From Halomonas cupida (GTDB taxonomy: Bacteria > Pseudomonadota > Gammaproteobacteria > Pseudomonadales > Halomonadaceae), in NCBI RefSeq assembly GCF_900142755.1, contig NZ_FRCA01000001.1, positions 879,281 to 943,280 of the forward strand: 64,000 nucleotides of DNA. The letters are read 5' to 3'. The notes beneath the pieces are model-generated. The model worked only from the letters and a program-made list of their open reading frames with translations. It did not search any database and was not told the origin of the DNA. Made by a program: the position numbers and the translations under genes. Positions 25,926 through 34,497 of the stretch are shown one piece after another; the stretch's first letter is position 1, and every line of letters begins with the position of its first letter.

Positions 25926-26615
25926 GTGAACGATTCCATGTCCATTCCACACCTGATCATGAACGCCAGCGGCGTGGTCCAACTGGTGATGCTGCTGCTG
26001 CTGGTCGCCTCCATTCTGTCCTGGGTGGTGGTCTTCCAACGCAGCTTCGTGATGCGCAAGGCACGCAAGACCCATCGTCAGTTCGAGGATCGCTTCTGGT
26101 CAGGTGTTGATCTCAACGAGCTGTATCGCGAGACACCGGCGGAACAGGAAACCCAGGGCGCCGAGCATATCTTTCGCGCCGGTTTCCGCGAATTCAATCG
26201 CCTGATGCCGAAGACGCGCAGTCCTCAGGCGATTCTGGACGGCGTCCAACGCAGCATGCGGGTGGCCTGGTCGCGTGAGGAAGAGCGCCTCAACCTGCAC
26301 CTGGTGTTCCTCGCCACTGTTGCTTCGGCCAGCCCCTATATCGGCCTGTTCGGTACCGTATGGGGCATCATGGGCTCCTTCCAGTCATTGTCCATGGCTC
26401 AGCAGGCGACTCTGGCGACGGTGGCTCCCTGGATTGCAGAGGCCCTGATCGCCACGGCGATGGGTCTGTTTGCTGCCATCCCGGCGGTGATCTTCTACAA
26501 CCGTCTGTCGTCTGAATCCTCACGTCTACTGGGCAAGTACGAGGATTTTGCCGAAGAGTTCCACTCGATCCTGCACCGCAATCTACAGGGCCGCTCCGAT
26601 AGCGGCACGGCCTGA
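25926..26615 (+). CDS. tolQ: Tol-Pal system protein TolQ
   Basis: An inner-membrane proton-channel subunit homologous to ExbB and MotA, 229 residues. It has one N-terminal membrane segment (about 17-37) and two later ones (about 132-158 and 170-192) with PYIGLFGTVWGIMGSF and EALIATAMGLFAAIPAVIFYN. The start is GTG, preceded by CGAGGA with good spacing; an in-frame ATG follows at codon 5. TolQ and TolR use the proton gradient to energise TolA during envelope constriction. First gene of tolQRAB-pal-cpoB. Confidence 0.97.
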   Translation: MNDSMSIPHLIMNASGVVQLVMLLLLVASILSWVVVFQRSFVMRKARKTHRQFEDRFWSGVDLNELYRETPAEQETQGAEHIFRAGFREFNRLMPKTRSPQAILDGVQRSMRVAWSREEERLNLHLVFLATVASASPYIGLFGTVWGIMGSFQSLSMAQQATLATVAPWIAEALIATAMGLFAAIPAVIFYNRLSSESSRLLGKYEDFAEEFHSILHRNLQGRSDSGTA

Positions 26616-26628
26616 GGGAGGAGGATCG

Positions 26629-27075
26629 ATGCTTGGACCCTTCAACCGTCGTGGGCGCAGCAAGCCCATGGGCGAAATCAATGTCGTTCCCTTCATCGAC
26701 GTGATGCTGGTACTGCTGGTGATCTTCATGATCACCGCGCCGATGCTGACTCAGGGGGTACAGGTCGACCTGCCGCAGGTTACCTCGGAACCCATCGAGG
26801 ATATCGAGAACAAGGACCCGATCATCGTCTCGGTGGATCGTGGTGGTCAGTTCTTCATTGCTCTGGGCGGAGACGAAACTCAGGTCAGCCTCGATGAACT
26901 GAGTGATCGAGTGATCATTCTACTCGAGCGTAACCCGGGCACGCCGGTGATGGTGCGCGGTGATCGCAATGTCGCCTACGGCCAGATCGTCACCCTGATG
27001 AGCACACTGCAGGTGGCCGGGGTCGAGAATGTCGGCTTGATCTCTGAACCTCCTCCCGCGGATGGCCAGGGGTAA
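26629..27075 (+). CDS. tolR: Tol-Pal system protein TolR
   Basis: A 148-residue ExbD-like protein with one membrane segment. The signature is PMGEINVVPFIDVMLVLLVI, with the proton-carrying Asp in FIDVMLVLL, then FMITAPMLTQGVQVDLPQ and a periplasmic domain with PVMVRGDRNVAYGQIVTLM. The start follows GGGAGGAGG. It lies 13 bases after tolQ and 3 bases before tolA. Confidence 0.97.
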   Translation: MLGPFNRRGRSKPMGEINVVPFIDVMLVLLVIFMITAPMLTQGVQVDLPQVTSEPIEDIENKDPIIVSVDRGGQFFIALGGDETQVSLDELSDRVIILLERNPGTPVMVRGDRNVAYGQIVTLMSTLQVAGVENVGLISEPPPADGQG

Positions 27076-27078
27076 TCC

Positions 27079-28194
27079 ATGGCGAAACGACAGCGTCGCA
27101 TCAGGGCGCCGGGTGAGGGCTATACACTGCCCGCGATACTGGCAGTTGGTCTGCACCTGGGGCTGCTGATACTCAGTGTCATCAAGTGGCCGGTTTCTCC
27201 ACCGGAAACGCCCAACACCGCCATTGTGCAGGCGACCCTGATCAGCACAGAGACCACTACCGATCAGGCACAGCAAGCAGCCGAAGCTCGTACTCGGGCA
27301 GCCCAGCGTGCCGCCGAAGAGGCCGCCGCCGCAGAAGCGGAGCGTCAGGCACAGGAACAGGCCGAGGAACAGGCACGCCAGGAAGCTGAGGCAGAGGCTC
27401 AGCGCCAGGAGGAAGCTGAACAGGCAGCACGACGCGAGGCTGAGGCCGAACGTCAGCAGGCCGCCGAAGAGGCTCAGGCCGAAGCTGAGCGCCGCGCCGC
27501 GGAGGCAGAAGCAGCCCGTCAGCGCGAGGCCGAGGAAGAAGCCCGTCGTCAGGCCGAGCAGCAGGAAGCCGAGCGACAGCGTGAGGCCGAAGAAGAAGCT
27601 CGTCGCCAGCAGGAAGCCGAGCGCCAGGCCCAAGAGGAAGCTGAGCGTCAGGCTCAGGAAGAGGCCGAGCGCCAGGCCCAGGAGGAAGCTGAGCGTCAGG
27701 CACAGGAAGAAGCCGAGCGCCAGGCCCAGGAGGAAGCTGAGCGTCAGGCACAGGAAGAAGCCGAGCGCCAGGCCCGGGAGGAAGCGGAACGCCGTGCGCA
27801 GGAAGAAGCCGATCGGGAGGCCCAGCAACAGGCGGAGCAGGAGCTTCAGCGTATCATCGAAGGTGATACGGATGCGGTATCCAATGCCGCTCAGGGCGAG
27901 CAGGCGGCCAACGGTTTCATCCAGACCGTCAAGGCAGCAGTTGAGCAAGCCTGGAATATTCCGCCTAATGTGGGAGATGGAGCCTCGGCAACACTGGAGG
28001 TGCGTTTGGGGCCGTCCGGCGAGATATTCGCTGTGACCGTCAGCCGGTCCAGTGGAGATAGTGCATTCGATAACTCGGCTATCGATGCGGTTGAGGCAGC
28101 GGGGCCGTTCTCGGAACTGTTGCAGCTGCCCAGCGGTTTACAGCGTGATTATCGTCAATTCAGTTTGAACTTCAGTCCAGGAGGTATTCGCTGA
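27079..28194 (+). CDS. tolA: Tol-Pal system protein TolA
   Basis: TolA spans the periplasm linking TolQR to Pal and the outer membrane; 371 residues. Domain I is a single N-terminal membrane helix ([21 protein letters not shown], residues about 17-37). Domain II, about 70-265, is a long Ala/Glu/Gln/Arg helix in which EAERQAQE repeats many times. Domain III, about 275-371, is the globular TolA C terminus ([50 protein letters not shown]). The 48-bp tandem repeats in the stalk make its length prone to change. The stop overlaps tolB (TGATG). Confidence 0.95.
   Translation: MAKRQRRIRAPGEGYTLPAILAVGLHLGLLILSVIKWPVSPPETPNTAIVQATLISTETTTDQAQQAAEARTRAAQRAAEEAAAAEAERQAQEQAEEQARQEAEAEAQRQEEAEQAARREAEAERQQAAEEAQAEAERRAAEAEAARQREAEEEARRQAEQQEAERQREAEEEARRQQEAERQAQEEAERQAQEEAERQAQEEAERQAQEEAERQAQEEAERQAQEEAERQAREEAERRAQEEADREAQQQAEQELQRIIEGDTDAVSNAAQGEQAANGFIQTVKAAVEQAWNIPPNVGDGASATLEVRLGPSGEIFAVTVSRSSGDSAFDNSAIDAVEAAGPFSELLQLPSGLQRDYRQFSLNFSPGGIR
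27616..27807 (+). repeat. 48-bp tandem repeat (4 units) in tolA
   Basis: Four in-frame 48-bp units at 27616, 27664, 27712 and 27760 each encode two AERQAQEE heptad-like blocks. The second and third units are identical; the last has several changes. They form part of the periplasmic helical stalk of TolA. Confidence 0.92.
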
Positions 28195-29549
28195 TGAGAG
28201 CCTTGTTCGCGAGTTGGGAAGGGCCTGGTGGGTTATCAACCAGAGGCGCAGGGAAGTCGGCCAGAAGAATGATCGTTGGCGCACTGGCATTGGTTGCAAT
28301 GGCAGCAGGTTCTGTGGCTCAGGCCGACCTGACCATTGATATCACTCGGGGGAACGAACGGGCGACGCCGATTGCCGTGGTGCCCTTTGCCAGTGAAGCT
28401 GGCAACCTGCCGGAAGATGTCGCTCAGATCGTCGCCGATGATCTCGAGCGCAGTGGCTATTTTGAACCCCTACCACGCTCCTCGATGTTCGAGCAGCCCT
28501 CCAGCAGTGAGGAGGTTCGCTATGGCGATTGGAAGGCACTCGAGACCCGTTACATGGTGGTTGGCAAGGTCTCGCAGAGTGGCGGCCAGGCCGAGATCCA
28601 GTACGAGCTGCTCGACGTCAATGGTGAGTCGCGCCAGATCGGTGAGACAGTAACGGCCAACGGCTCAGATCTGCGCAGCGCCGCACATTACATCAGTGAT
28701 CAGATCTTCGAAGAGATCACCGGCATTCGCGGCGCCTTTTCTACTCGCATTGCCTACGTGACCTCTCAAGGACTGGGTGACAACACCCAATATGGTCTGT
28801 ACGTTGCCGATGCGGATGGTCAACGCAGCCAGCAGGTGTTGACCTCCGATGAGCCGATCATGTCGCCGGCCTGGTCACCGGATGGGCAGAAACTGGCCTA
28901 TGTATCCTTCGAGACCGAGCGGCCGTCGATCTACGTGCAGAATCTCGGCACCGGCCAGCGTGTCAAACTGACCGACTTCGAGGGTCTCAACAGCGCACCA
29001 GCCTGGTCGCCGGACGGCCGCCGTCTGGCAATGGCCCTATCGCGGGATGGCCAGCCGGAGATCTATGTCATGGACATCGCTTCACGTAATGTCCAGCGTC
29101 TGACCAATACCAACAGTATCGAGACCGAACCGGCCTGGACGCCGGATGGCCAGAGCATCATCTTTACATCCGACCGCTCCGGCGGACCACAGATCTACCG
29201 CATGAGTGCCTCAGGCGGCAGTGCCGAGCGACTGACCTATACCGGCAACTACAACGCCCGCGGGCGCATCTCACCGGATGGTGAATCACTGTTTCTGATC
29301 CACCGTGGCAACAACGGCTACCAGGTTGCCAAGCAGGACCTGGGCACTGGTCGTCTGGTCGAGATCAGTGATGCTCAACAGGCAGAATCACCCAGTGTCG
29401 CGCCGAATGGCACCATGGTAATCTTTGCCACCCAGCAGGGTAGTACCGGCGTGTTGGGGGCGGTAACCGCAGATGGGCGAGCGCAGTTTCGCCTTCCCGC
29501 TGCACAGGGCGACGTACGTGAACCTTCATGGTCGCCATTCCTGAACTGA
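28194..29549 (+). CDS. tolB: Tol-Pal system beta-propeller protein TolB
   Basis: A periplasmic protein that binds Pal; 451 residues. A signal peptide ([16 protein letters not shown] then DLTIDI) follows an extended N-terminal region of about 30 residues, so an internal ATG near residue 26 (MIVGALAL) is an alternative start; the listed ATG has the better ribosome site (AGGAGG) and overlaps the tolA stop. An N-terminal alpha/beta domain is followed by a propeller with repeated [31 protein letters not shown] and [19 protein letters not shown] blades. Confidence 0.96.
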   Translation: MRALFASWEGPGGLSTRGAGKSARRMIVGALALVAMAAGSVAQADLTIDITRGNERATPIAVVPFASEAGNLPEDVAQIVADDLERSGYFEPLPRSSMFEQPSSSEEVRYGDWKALETRYMVVGKVSQSGGQAEIQYELLDVNGESRQIGETVTANGSDLRSAAHYISDQIFEEITGIRGAFSTRIAYVTSQGLGDNTQYGLYVADADGQRSQQVLTSDEPIMSPAWSPDGQKLAYVSFETERPSIYVQNLGTGQRVKLTDFEGLNSAPAWSPDGRRLAMALSRDGQPEIYVMDIASRNVQRLTNTNSIETEPAWTPDGQSIIFTSDRSGGPQIYRMSASGGSAERLTYTGNYNARGRISPDGESLFLIHRGNNGYQVAKQDLGTGRLVEISDAQQAESPSVAPNGTMVIFATQQGSTGVLGAVTADGRAQFRLPAAQGDVREPSWSPFLN

Positions 29550-29616
29550 TCGATTCGCCAACCCATAAAAACTGGTCAATGAATCGACTGTGATACATCA
29601 AGCAAGGAGTCATACG

Positions 29617-30153
29617 ATGTTTCTGAAGCCCTATGCCCGTTCGCTGGTTGTTGCCGCTTCCCTGGCGGTACTCGCGGGTTGTTCCAGCACAGGTGGTACC
29701 CAGGATGGCAGCATGGACGGTAGCGGCACTGCTGGTGGCGCAGGTACCGGGACCGCCGGGACAGGCCAGGTGAGCGGTACCGGTGTCAACGGTAGCGGTG
29801 CAGGCCAGATGGCTGGTGCCCAGATTCCGCAGGGACGTACCATCTACTTCGACTACGACAGCGATACCATTCGCTCCGAGTTCGAGTCGCTGGTCAACTC
29901 CCATGCTGATTACCTCAGCAGTAACCCTAATGCCCATGTTGTACTTCAGGGCCACACCGACGAGCGCGGTACCCGTGAGTACAACCTGGCCCTGGGTGAG
30001 CGTCGTGCAGGAGCTGTCGAGCGTTATCTGAACCTGCGCGGTGTTTCGCCGTCTCAGGTTGAGGTGGTCAGCTACGGCGAGGAACGTCCGGCTGCGCGTG
30101 GCAGCAACGAAGATTCCTTCGCCCAGAACCGCCGCGTGGTGTTCGCCTACTGA
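29617..30153 (+). CDS. pal: Peptidoglycan-associated lipoprotein Pal
   Basis: An outer-membrane lipoprotein, 178 residues, that binds peptidoglycan and TolB/TolA. The signal peptide ends in the lipobox LAGC (Cys at 22). A Gly/Thr/Ser-rich linker follows (about 24-65), then an OmpA-like domain with [34 protein letters not shown] and [10 protein letters not shown], including the peptidoglycan-binding Asp and Arg. The start ATG follows AAGGAG. The linker is notably low in complexity. Confidence 0.97.
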   Translation: MFLKPYARSLVVAASLAVLAGCSSTGGTQDGSMDGSGTAGGAGTGTAGTGQVSGTGVNGSGAGQMAGAQIPQGRTIYFDYDSDTIRSEFESLVNSHADYLSSNPNAHVVLQGHTDERGTREYNLALGERRAGAVERYLNLRGVSPSQVEVVSYGEERPAARGSNEDSFAQNRRVVFAY

Positions 30154-30185
30154 TGGGCGGACTCCTGACGATACGGGAGTAATCG

Positions 30186-31058
30186 ATGAAACACGGTCTC
30201 AAGGGACTGTGCGGTGCGGGAGCCCTGGTGCTCCCGCTGTCCGTCATGGTTCCCATAATGACAATGAGCAGCAGTGCGCTGGCTCAGCAGCCAACGATCC
30301 AGGAGATCGGCGGCAGCAACTCGATCTACAGCCAGACGGCTACGCGCAGCGAAGCTGGTGGTAGCCTGCAGCTGTTCAACCAGGTGGAAGGCCATTCCCG
30401 TGAGTTGCGTGAACTGCGTGGTCAGATCGAAGAACTGAAGTATCAGCTCGAGCAGCTCAAGCAACAGAGCCGTCAGCAGTACATGGACCTGGATTCGCGC
30501 CTGTCGGAAATGCCCTCGGGTCAAGCACCCGCGGCGGACTCGGGGAGCAACGCTGAAGGCTCGAGTTCTGGAAACAACGCTGATGGCTCCAGTTCCGGGA
30601 ACAGCGCTGATGGCTCTGATTCGCGGAATTCCGGAGATGGCCGTGACAGTGCGTCCAGTGGTAATGGCAGCTCGGCCAGTGGCGAGGCACGGGATGCCTA
30701 CCAGTCGGCTTTCAGCAAGGTGCAGGACCGCAATTTCGATCAGGCCATCAGCGAGTTTGATAGCTTTGTCGAACGTTATCCGGACACTTCCTTGACGGCC
30801 AACGCCTGGTATTGGCTGGGTGAGCTGCATTCGGCTCAGTCGTCTCCGGCAGATGCCTCACATGCCTTCGAGAAGGTCCTCAGCGATTTTCCGGACAGTG
30901 CCAAGGTACCGGATGCCATGTACAAGCTGGGTGTCCTCAAGGCGCGCAATGGCGATAGAGATGCTGGATTGGCACTGTTGCGTTCGATCAAGGACGATTA
31001 TCCTGACAGTAATGCCGCAGCACTGGCCGACCAATATCTGCGCCAGTCTGGCGCCTGA
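30186..31058 (+). CDS. cpoB: Cell division coordinator CpoB (YbgF)
   Basis: A periplasmic protein of 290 residues that couples Tol function with PBP1B. A signal peptide (to about residue 34, SSSALA then QQPTI) precedes a trimerising coiled coil (LFNQVEGHSRELRELRGQIE, then a second helix to about 100). A Ser/Gly/Asn linker at about 118-162 contains 9-residue repeats of the type ADGSSSGNS. The C-terminal TPR domain begins YQSAFSKVQDRNFDQAISEF. The last gene of the tol cluster; queE and queC, often next, are absent and yciK follows after 14 bases. Confidence 0.95.
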   Translation: MKHGLKGLCGAGALVLPLSVMVPIMTMSSSALAQQPTIQEIGGSNSIYSQTATRSEAGGSLQLFNQVEGHSRELRELRGQIEELKYQLEQLKQQSRQQYMDLDSRLSEMPSGQAPAADSGSNAEGSSSGNNADGSSSGNSADGSDSRNSGDGRDSASSGNGSSASGEARDAYQSAFSKVQDRNFDQAISEFDSFVERYPDTSLTANAWYWLGELHSAQSSPADASHAFEKVLSDFPDSAKVPDAMYKLGVLKARNGDRDAGLALLRSIKDDYPDSNAAALADQYLRQSGA

Positions 31059-31072
31059 CTTCAGGAGCGCGC

Positions 31073-31852
31073 ATGAGCAGTTGCAGGATTGACTACCAGG
31101 CCGCACCGGATCTGCTCAGGGACAGGGTGATACTGGTGACGGGGGCCGGTGATGGCATCGGCAAGGCGGCAGCACTGAGCTTTGCCCGCCATGGAGCGAC
31201 TGTGATCCTGCTTGGTCGCACCACCGGAAAGCTCGAGAAGGTATATGACGAGATTGTCGCCGAGGGGGCGCCAAAGCCAGCGATCATCCCGCTCAACCTC
31301 GAGGGCGCTACGCTCAAGGACTACCACGATATGGCCGAGGCGTTGGACAAGGAGTTCGGCCGCCTCGATGGCATCCTCCACAACGCCAGTCTGTTGGGCC
31401 GTATCACGCCTTTTGTACAGTACAACCCTGAGCTCTGGGAACAGGTCATGCAGGTCAATATCAATGGCCCTATCTGGATGACTCAGGCCATGATTCCGTT
31501 GCTTGAACAGTCGCCGGATGCGTCGGTGGTATTCACCTCTTCCAGTGTCGGCCGCAAGGGGCGGGCGTACTGGGGCGCCTATTCGGTCTCGAAGTTTGCG
31601 ACCGAGGGGTTCGTTGAACTGCTTGCCGATGAGCTGGAGCATCTCGGCACGATCCGGGTCAACTCATTGAACCCTGGCGGTACCAGGACCGCCATGCGCA
31701 AGTCAGCCTATCCGGGTGAGGATCCGCTCTTGCTGCGTACCCCGGATGACATCATGCCGACCTATCTATGGCTAATGGGGCCGGATAGCCAGGGCCATAA
31801 TGGCGAGAAGTTCGACGCCCAGCCTCCGAAGGCATCGACCACTGAAGCCTGA
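31073..31852 (+). CDS. yciK: Short-chain dehydrogenase YciK
   Basis: A 259-residue SDR oxidoreductase. It has the cofactor loop ILVTGAGDGIGKAAALSFAR near residue 20, HNASLLGRITPF, the Ser in VVFTSSSVGRKG and the Tyr-x-x-x-Lys pair in YWGAYSVSKFATEGF. The start follows AGGAGCGCGC. The physiological substrate is unknown. In pseudomonads yciK is usually in one operon with ubiG and mupP; here it is convergent with them and follows cpoB instead. Confidence 0.93.
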   Translation: MSSCRIDYQAAPDLLRDRVILVTGAGDGIGKAAALSFARHGATVILLGRTTGKLEKVYDEIVAEGAPKPAIIPLNLEGATLKDYHDMAEALDKEFGRLDGILHNASLLGRITPFVQYNPELWEQVMQVNINGPIWMTQAMIPLLEQSPDASVVFTSSSVGRKGRAYWGAYSVSKFATEGFVELLADELEHLGTIRVNSLNPGGTRTAMRKSAYPGEDPLLLRTPDDIMPTYLWLMGPDSQGHNGEKFDAQPPKASTTEA

Positions 31853-31891
31853 GGTTACGGGAAGAAAGCTTCTTGACGCATGCAGGTTGCC

Positions 31892-31922
31892 ACGGCGCCG
31901 CCAGAGACTCTGACGGCGCCGT
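31892..31922. terminator. Bidirectional hairpin between yciK and mupP/gph
   Basis: ACGGCGCCG (31892-31900) pairs with CGGCGCCGT (31914-31922), and the interior CAGAG-A-CTCTG extends the helix after one mismatch. It lies between two convergent genes. The T tract is poor (CGTCGTTC). Confidence 0.7.
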
Positions 31923-31928
31923 CGTCGT

Positions 31929-32615
31929 TCAGGCAGATACTGATGTGGTGTCCGGGGCCAGTAAGGCCTCGACCAGTGCCTGGCTGGTATCGAACCACAG
32001 ATCGGCCGGCCAGCGTCGATAATCGTCGTCCTCGGCGATATAGCCATAGCCGACGGCTACGGCGGTCATACCAGCAGCCCGCGCCGCTTCCATGTCGCGG
32101 AGATGGTCGCCGACATACCAGCAGTCCTTTGCTTCCACACCCATGCGTCGTGCCGCTTCCCACAGCGGTTCAGGGTGCGGTTTGCGAACCTCGAGGTCGT
32201 CGGCACACAGCAAGGCGTCGGGCGCGAGCCCCAGTGCAGCGACCAGGGGAGCGGCATAGGCACGCGGCTTGTTGGTGACAATGCCCCAGCAACGGCCGTC
32301 GCGGCTCCAGTGGTCAAGCAATTTGTCCAGCGGGGAGAAGACACAGCTATCGACGGCCACTGACTGACCATAGGCACTCAGCAGGAACTCCCGTGCCTGC
32401 TGGTGGCCGGGGTCATCCACCGGGCTGCCGAGTGCCAGTGTCACCAGCGCACTGGCGCCATTGGATACCTGGGCGCGAATACTGGGATAGGGCAGTGCCG
32501 ACAGGCCATGATGTTGGCGCAGGGCGTTGGTCGCCCGCGCCAGATCCGGAGCGGTATCCACCAGGGTGCCATCCAGATCGAACAGCATGCCCCGGGGTAG
32601 GGCCAGTGACGTCAT
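31929..32615 (-). CDS. mupP: HAD phosphatase, MupP / phosphoglycolate phosphatase type
   Basis: A 228-residue HAD hydrolase. The four motifs are GMLFDLDGTLVDTAPDL (catalytic Asp pair), IVTNKPRAYAAPL, the Lys in LEVRKPHPEPL and WYVGDHLRDMEAARAAGM. It overlaps ubiG by 4 bases. In Pseudomonas the gene next to ubiG encodes MupP, a MurNAc-6-phosphate phosphatase of peptidoglycan recycling, so the context favours MupP over Gph; the sequence alone does not decide. The start follows AAGGAGG. Confidence 0.88.
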   Translation of the reverse strand: MTSLALPRGMLFDLDGTLVDTAPDLARATNALRQHHGLSALPYPSIRAQVSNGASALVTLALGSPVDDPGHQQAREFLLSAYGQSVAVDSCVFSPLDKLLDHWSRDGRCWGIVTNKPRAYAAPLVAALGLAPDALLCADDLEVRKPHPEPLWEAARRMGVEAKDCWYVGDHLRDMEAARAAGMTAVAVGYGYIAEDDDYRRWPADLWFDTSQALVEALLAPDTTSVSA

Positions 32616-33337
32616 TCGGCCTCCTTGCGGGTGTGCATCAGATAATTTACCGCAACATCTGTTGCATCAAGGCGGAAGCGGCGTGTCAACGGGTTGTAGG
32701 TCAGGCCGCTCTGCTCGCAGATCCGAGCGCCAGCTTCGCGACACCAATGCGCCAGTTCCGAGGGACGAATGAAGCGTGAATAGTCATGAGTGCCGCGCGG
32801 TACCAAGCCCAGCACATACTCGGCTCCGAGGATCGCCAGCGCATAGGCTCTGGGGTTGCGGTTGATGGTCGATAACATCAGGTGACCACCGGGCTTGAGG
32901 AGCCGAACGCAGGCCTTGATCACAGACTCGGGGTCAGGGACATGTTCAAGCATCTCCATGCAGGTCACCACATCGAAGTGCTGCGGCATTTCCTCTGCCA
33001 GCTGTTCGACACTTATCAGGCGATAATCGACCTCGACTGGCTGGGATTCGGCATGACGGCGGCCCGCATCGAGTGCGGCCTCAGACAGGTCAATGGCTGT
33101 TACTCGAGCGCCGCGGTGGGCCATGGATTCTGCCAGAATTCCTCCACCACATCCCACATCCAGTACCTCGCGGCCTGCCAGGCAGGCGCGAGCGTCGATG
33201 AAATCAAGTCGTAGTGGGTTGATCTCGTGAAGTGGCTTGAATTCACCTTCTCGATCCCACCAACGATCGGCGAGTGCAGAGAACTTGTCGATCTCGCTGT
33301 GGTCAACGTTGGCAGTGTGCATGTTCGATACAGTCAT
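32612..33337 (-). CDS. ubiG: Ubiquinone biosynthesis O-methyltransferase UbiG
   Basis: An SAM-dependent enzyme that carries out both O-methylations of ubiquinone synthesis; 241 residues. Motifs: DKFSALADRWWDREGEFKPLH at the N terminus, the SAM loop EVLDVGCGGGILAESMA near residue 58, VVTCMEMLEHVPDP and LSTINRNPRAYALAILGAEY. The ATG at 33337 follows GGAG by 6 nt. It forms a two-gene operon with mupP. Confidence 0.97.
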   Translation of the reverse strand: MTVSNMHTANVDHSEIDKFSALADRWWDREGEFKPLHEINPLRLDFIDARACLAGREVLDVGCGGGILAESMAHRGARVTAIDLSEAALDAGRRHAESQPVEVDYRLISVEQLAEEMPQHFDVVTCMEMLEHVPDPESVIKACVRLLKPGGHLMLSTINRNPRAYALAILGAEYVLGLVPRGTHDYSRFIRPSELAHWCREAGARICEQSGLTYNPLTRRFRLDATDVAVNYLMHTRKEAE

Positions 33338-33602
33338 CTATGTCTCCGGGGCTAGCCGTTTACCCGAGCGGGAGAAGTCCGCGTCCTGTATAGAAAGGTC
33401 AAGGTATGTCCAGTCACATCCGTGATGTAGCGGAAATGTAATTGGTGTCTGGCAAGACTGTCACCATCGACCGACAACTTCTGATACAGGTCATCTATTC
33501 GGTATGATGCGTATTCTACGCATTCCCATCCCCGGATTCCCATGACGGTGATGAGCATGGATGTAAATTCGACTGAATGACAGAAAGAAAGGGAAGCATC
33601 CT

Positions 33603-34493
33603 ATGATTCGCAAGGCCGTTCTCCCGGTTGCTGGTTTCGGTACTCGCTGTCTGCCGGCGTCCAAGGCGATTCCCAAGGAAATGATCACTATCGTCGACCG
33701 ACCAGTGATCCAGTACGTTGTCCAGGAGGCGGTTGCTGCCGGTATTCGGGATATCGTACTGGTCACTCATGGAACCAAGAGTGCCATCGAGAACCACTTC
33801 GACAAGCATTTCGAGCTCGAAGCCACTCTCGAAGCCAAGGGGAAGACCGAGCTGCTGGAAGAGCTCCGTGCCATTGTTCCCTCTGACGTCAATATCATCA
33901 GTGTCCGTCAGCCGGAGCCCCTGGGCCTGGGCCATGCCGTTCTCTGTGCACGCCCAGTGGTCGGTGATGATGAGCCCTTCGTTGTACTGCTACCGGATGT
34001 TCTGGTGGATGACGAGGGACTGTCGCGCAATGACCTGGCCGGTATGATCGCAGCCTATGAGGACACTGGTCGCAGTCAACTGATGGTCGAGGAAGTACCC
34101 CGTGAGATGGTCTACAAGTACGGCATCGTGGCTCCCCGCGGCGATGCACCGGCTCCTGGTCAGTCCTGCGAACTCAATGGGGTAGTGGAGAAGCCTGCTG
34201 TCGAGGACGCTCCCTCCACACTGTCAGTCATTGGCCGCTATATTCTACCGGGGCGTATCTTCCCGATGCTGGCCGAGACCGCGCCCGGGGCCGGCAATGA
34301 AATCCAGTTGACCGATGCCATTGAGCAACTCCGTCAGGAGGTTGGTGTCGACGCCTACCGCATGCAGGGCAAGACCTATGATTGCGGCCATCAGTTGGGC
34401 TACCTCGAAGCCATTCTGGCCTACGGCCGCCGTCACCCACGTTACGGTGCTGGCTTCATCGAGTTGCTCCAGCGCTACGCAGCAGAGGAATAA
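33603..34493 (+). CDS. galU: UTP-glucose-1-phosphate uridylyltransferase
   Basis: Makes UDP-glucose from UTP and glucose 1-phosphate for envelope polysaccharides; 296 residues. Family blocks: KAVLPVAGFGTRCLPASKAI (nucleotide binding), PKEMITIVDRPVIQYVVQEA, FVVLLPDVLVDD, VEKPAVEDAPS and QLTDAIEQL. It is 4 bases upstream of the degenerate dehydrogenase gene and surely cotranscribed with it. The start follows AAGAAAGGGAAGC. Confidence 0.97.
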   Translation: MIRKAVLPVAGFGTRCLPASKAIPKEMITIVDRPVIQYVVQEAVAAGIRDIVLVTHGTKSAIENHFDKHFELEATLEAKGKTELLEELRAIVPSDVNIISVRQPEPLGLGHAVLCARPVVGDDEPFVVLLPDVLVDDEGLSRNDLAGMIAAYEDTGRSQLMVEEVPREMVYKYGIVAPRGDAPAPGQSCELNGVVEKPAVEDAPSTLSVIGRYILPGRIFPMLAETAPGAGNEIQLTDAIEQLRQEVGVDAYRMQGKTYDCGHQLGYLEAILAYGRRHPRYGAGFIELLQRYAAEE

Positions 34494-34497
34494 CACC

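Noticed and set aside
27616..27807. Regular direct repeats that could suggest a CRISPR array
   Set aside because: The units are contiguous with no spacers and are in frame within tolA.
26920..27948. Minus-strand frame of 342 codons antisense to tolA, rich in Leu, Phe and Gly
   Set aside because: It mirrors the Glu/Ala/Gln repeats of the TolA stalk and has no start context or motif.
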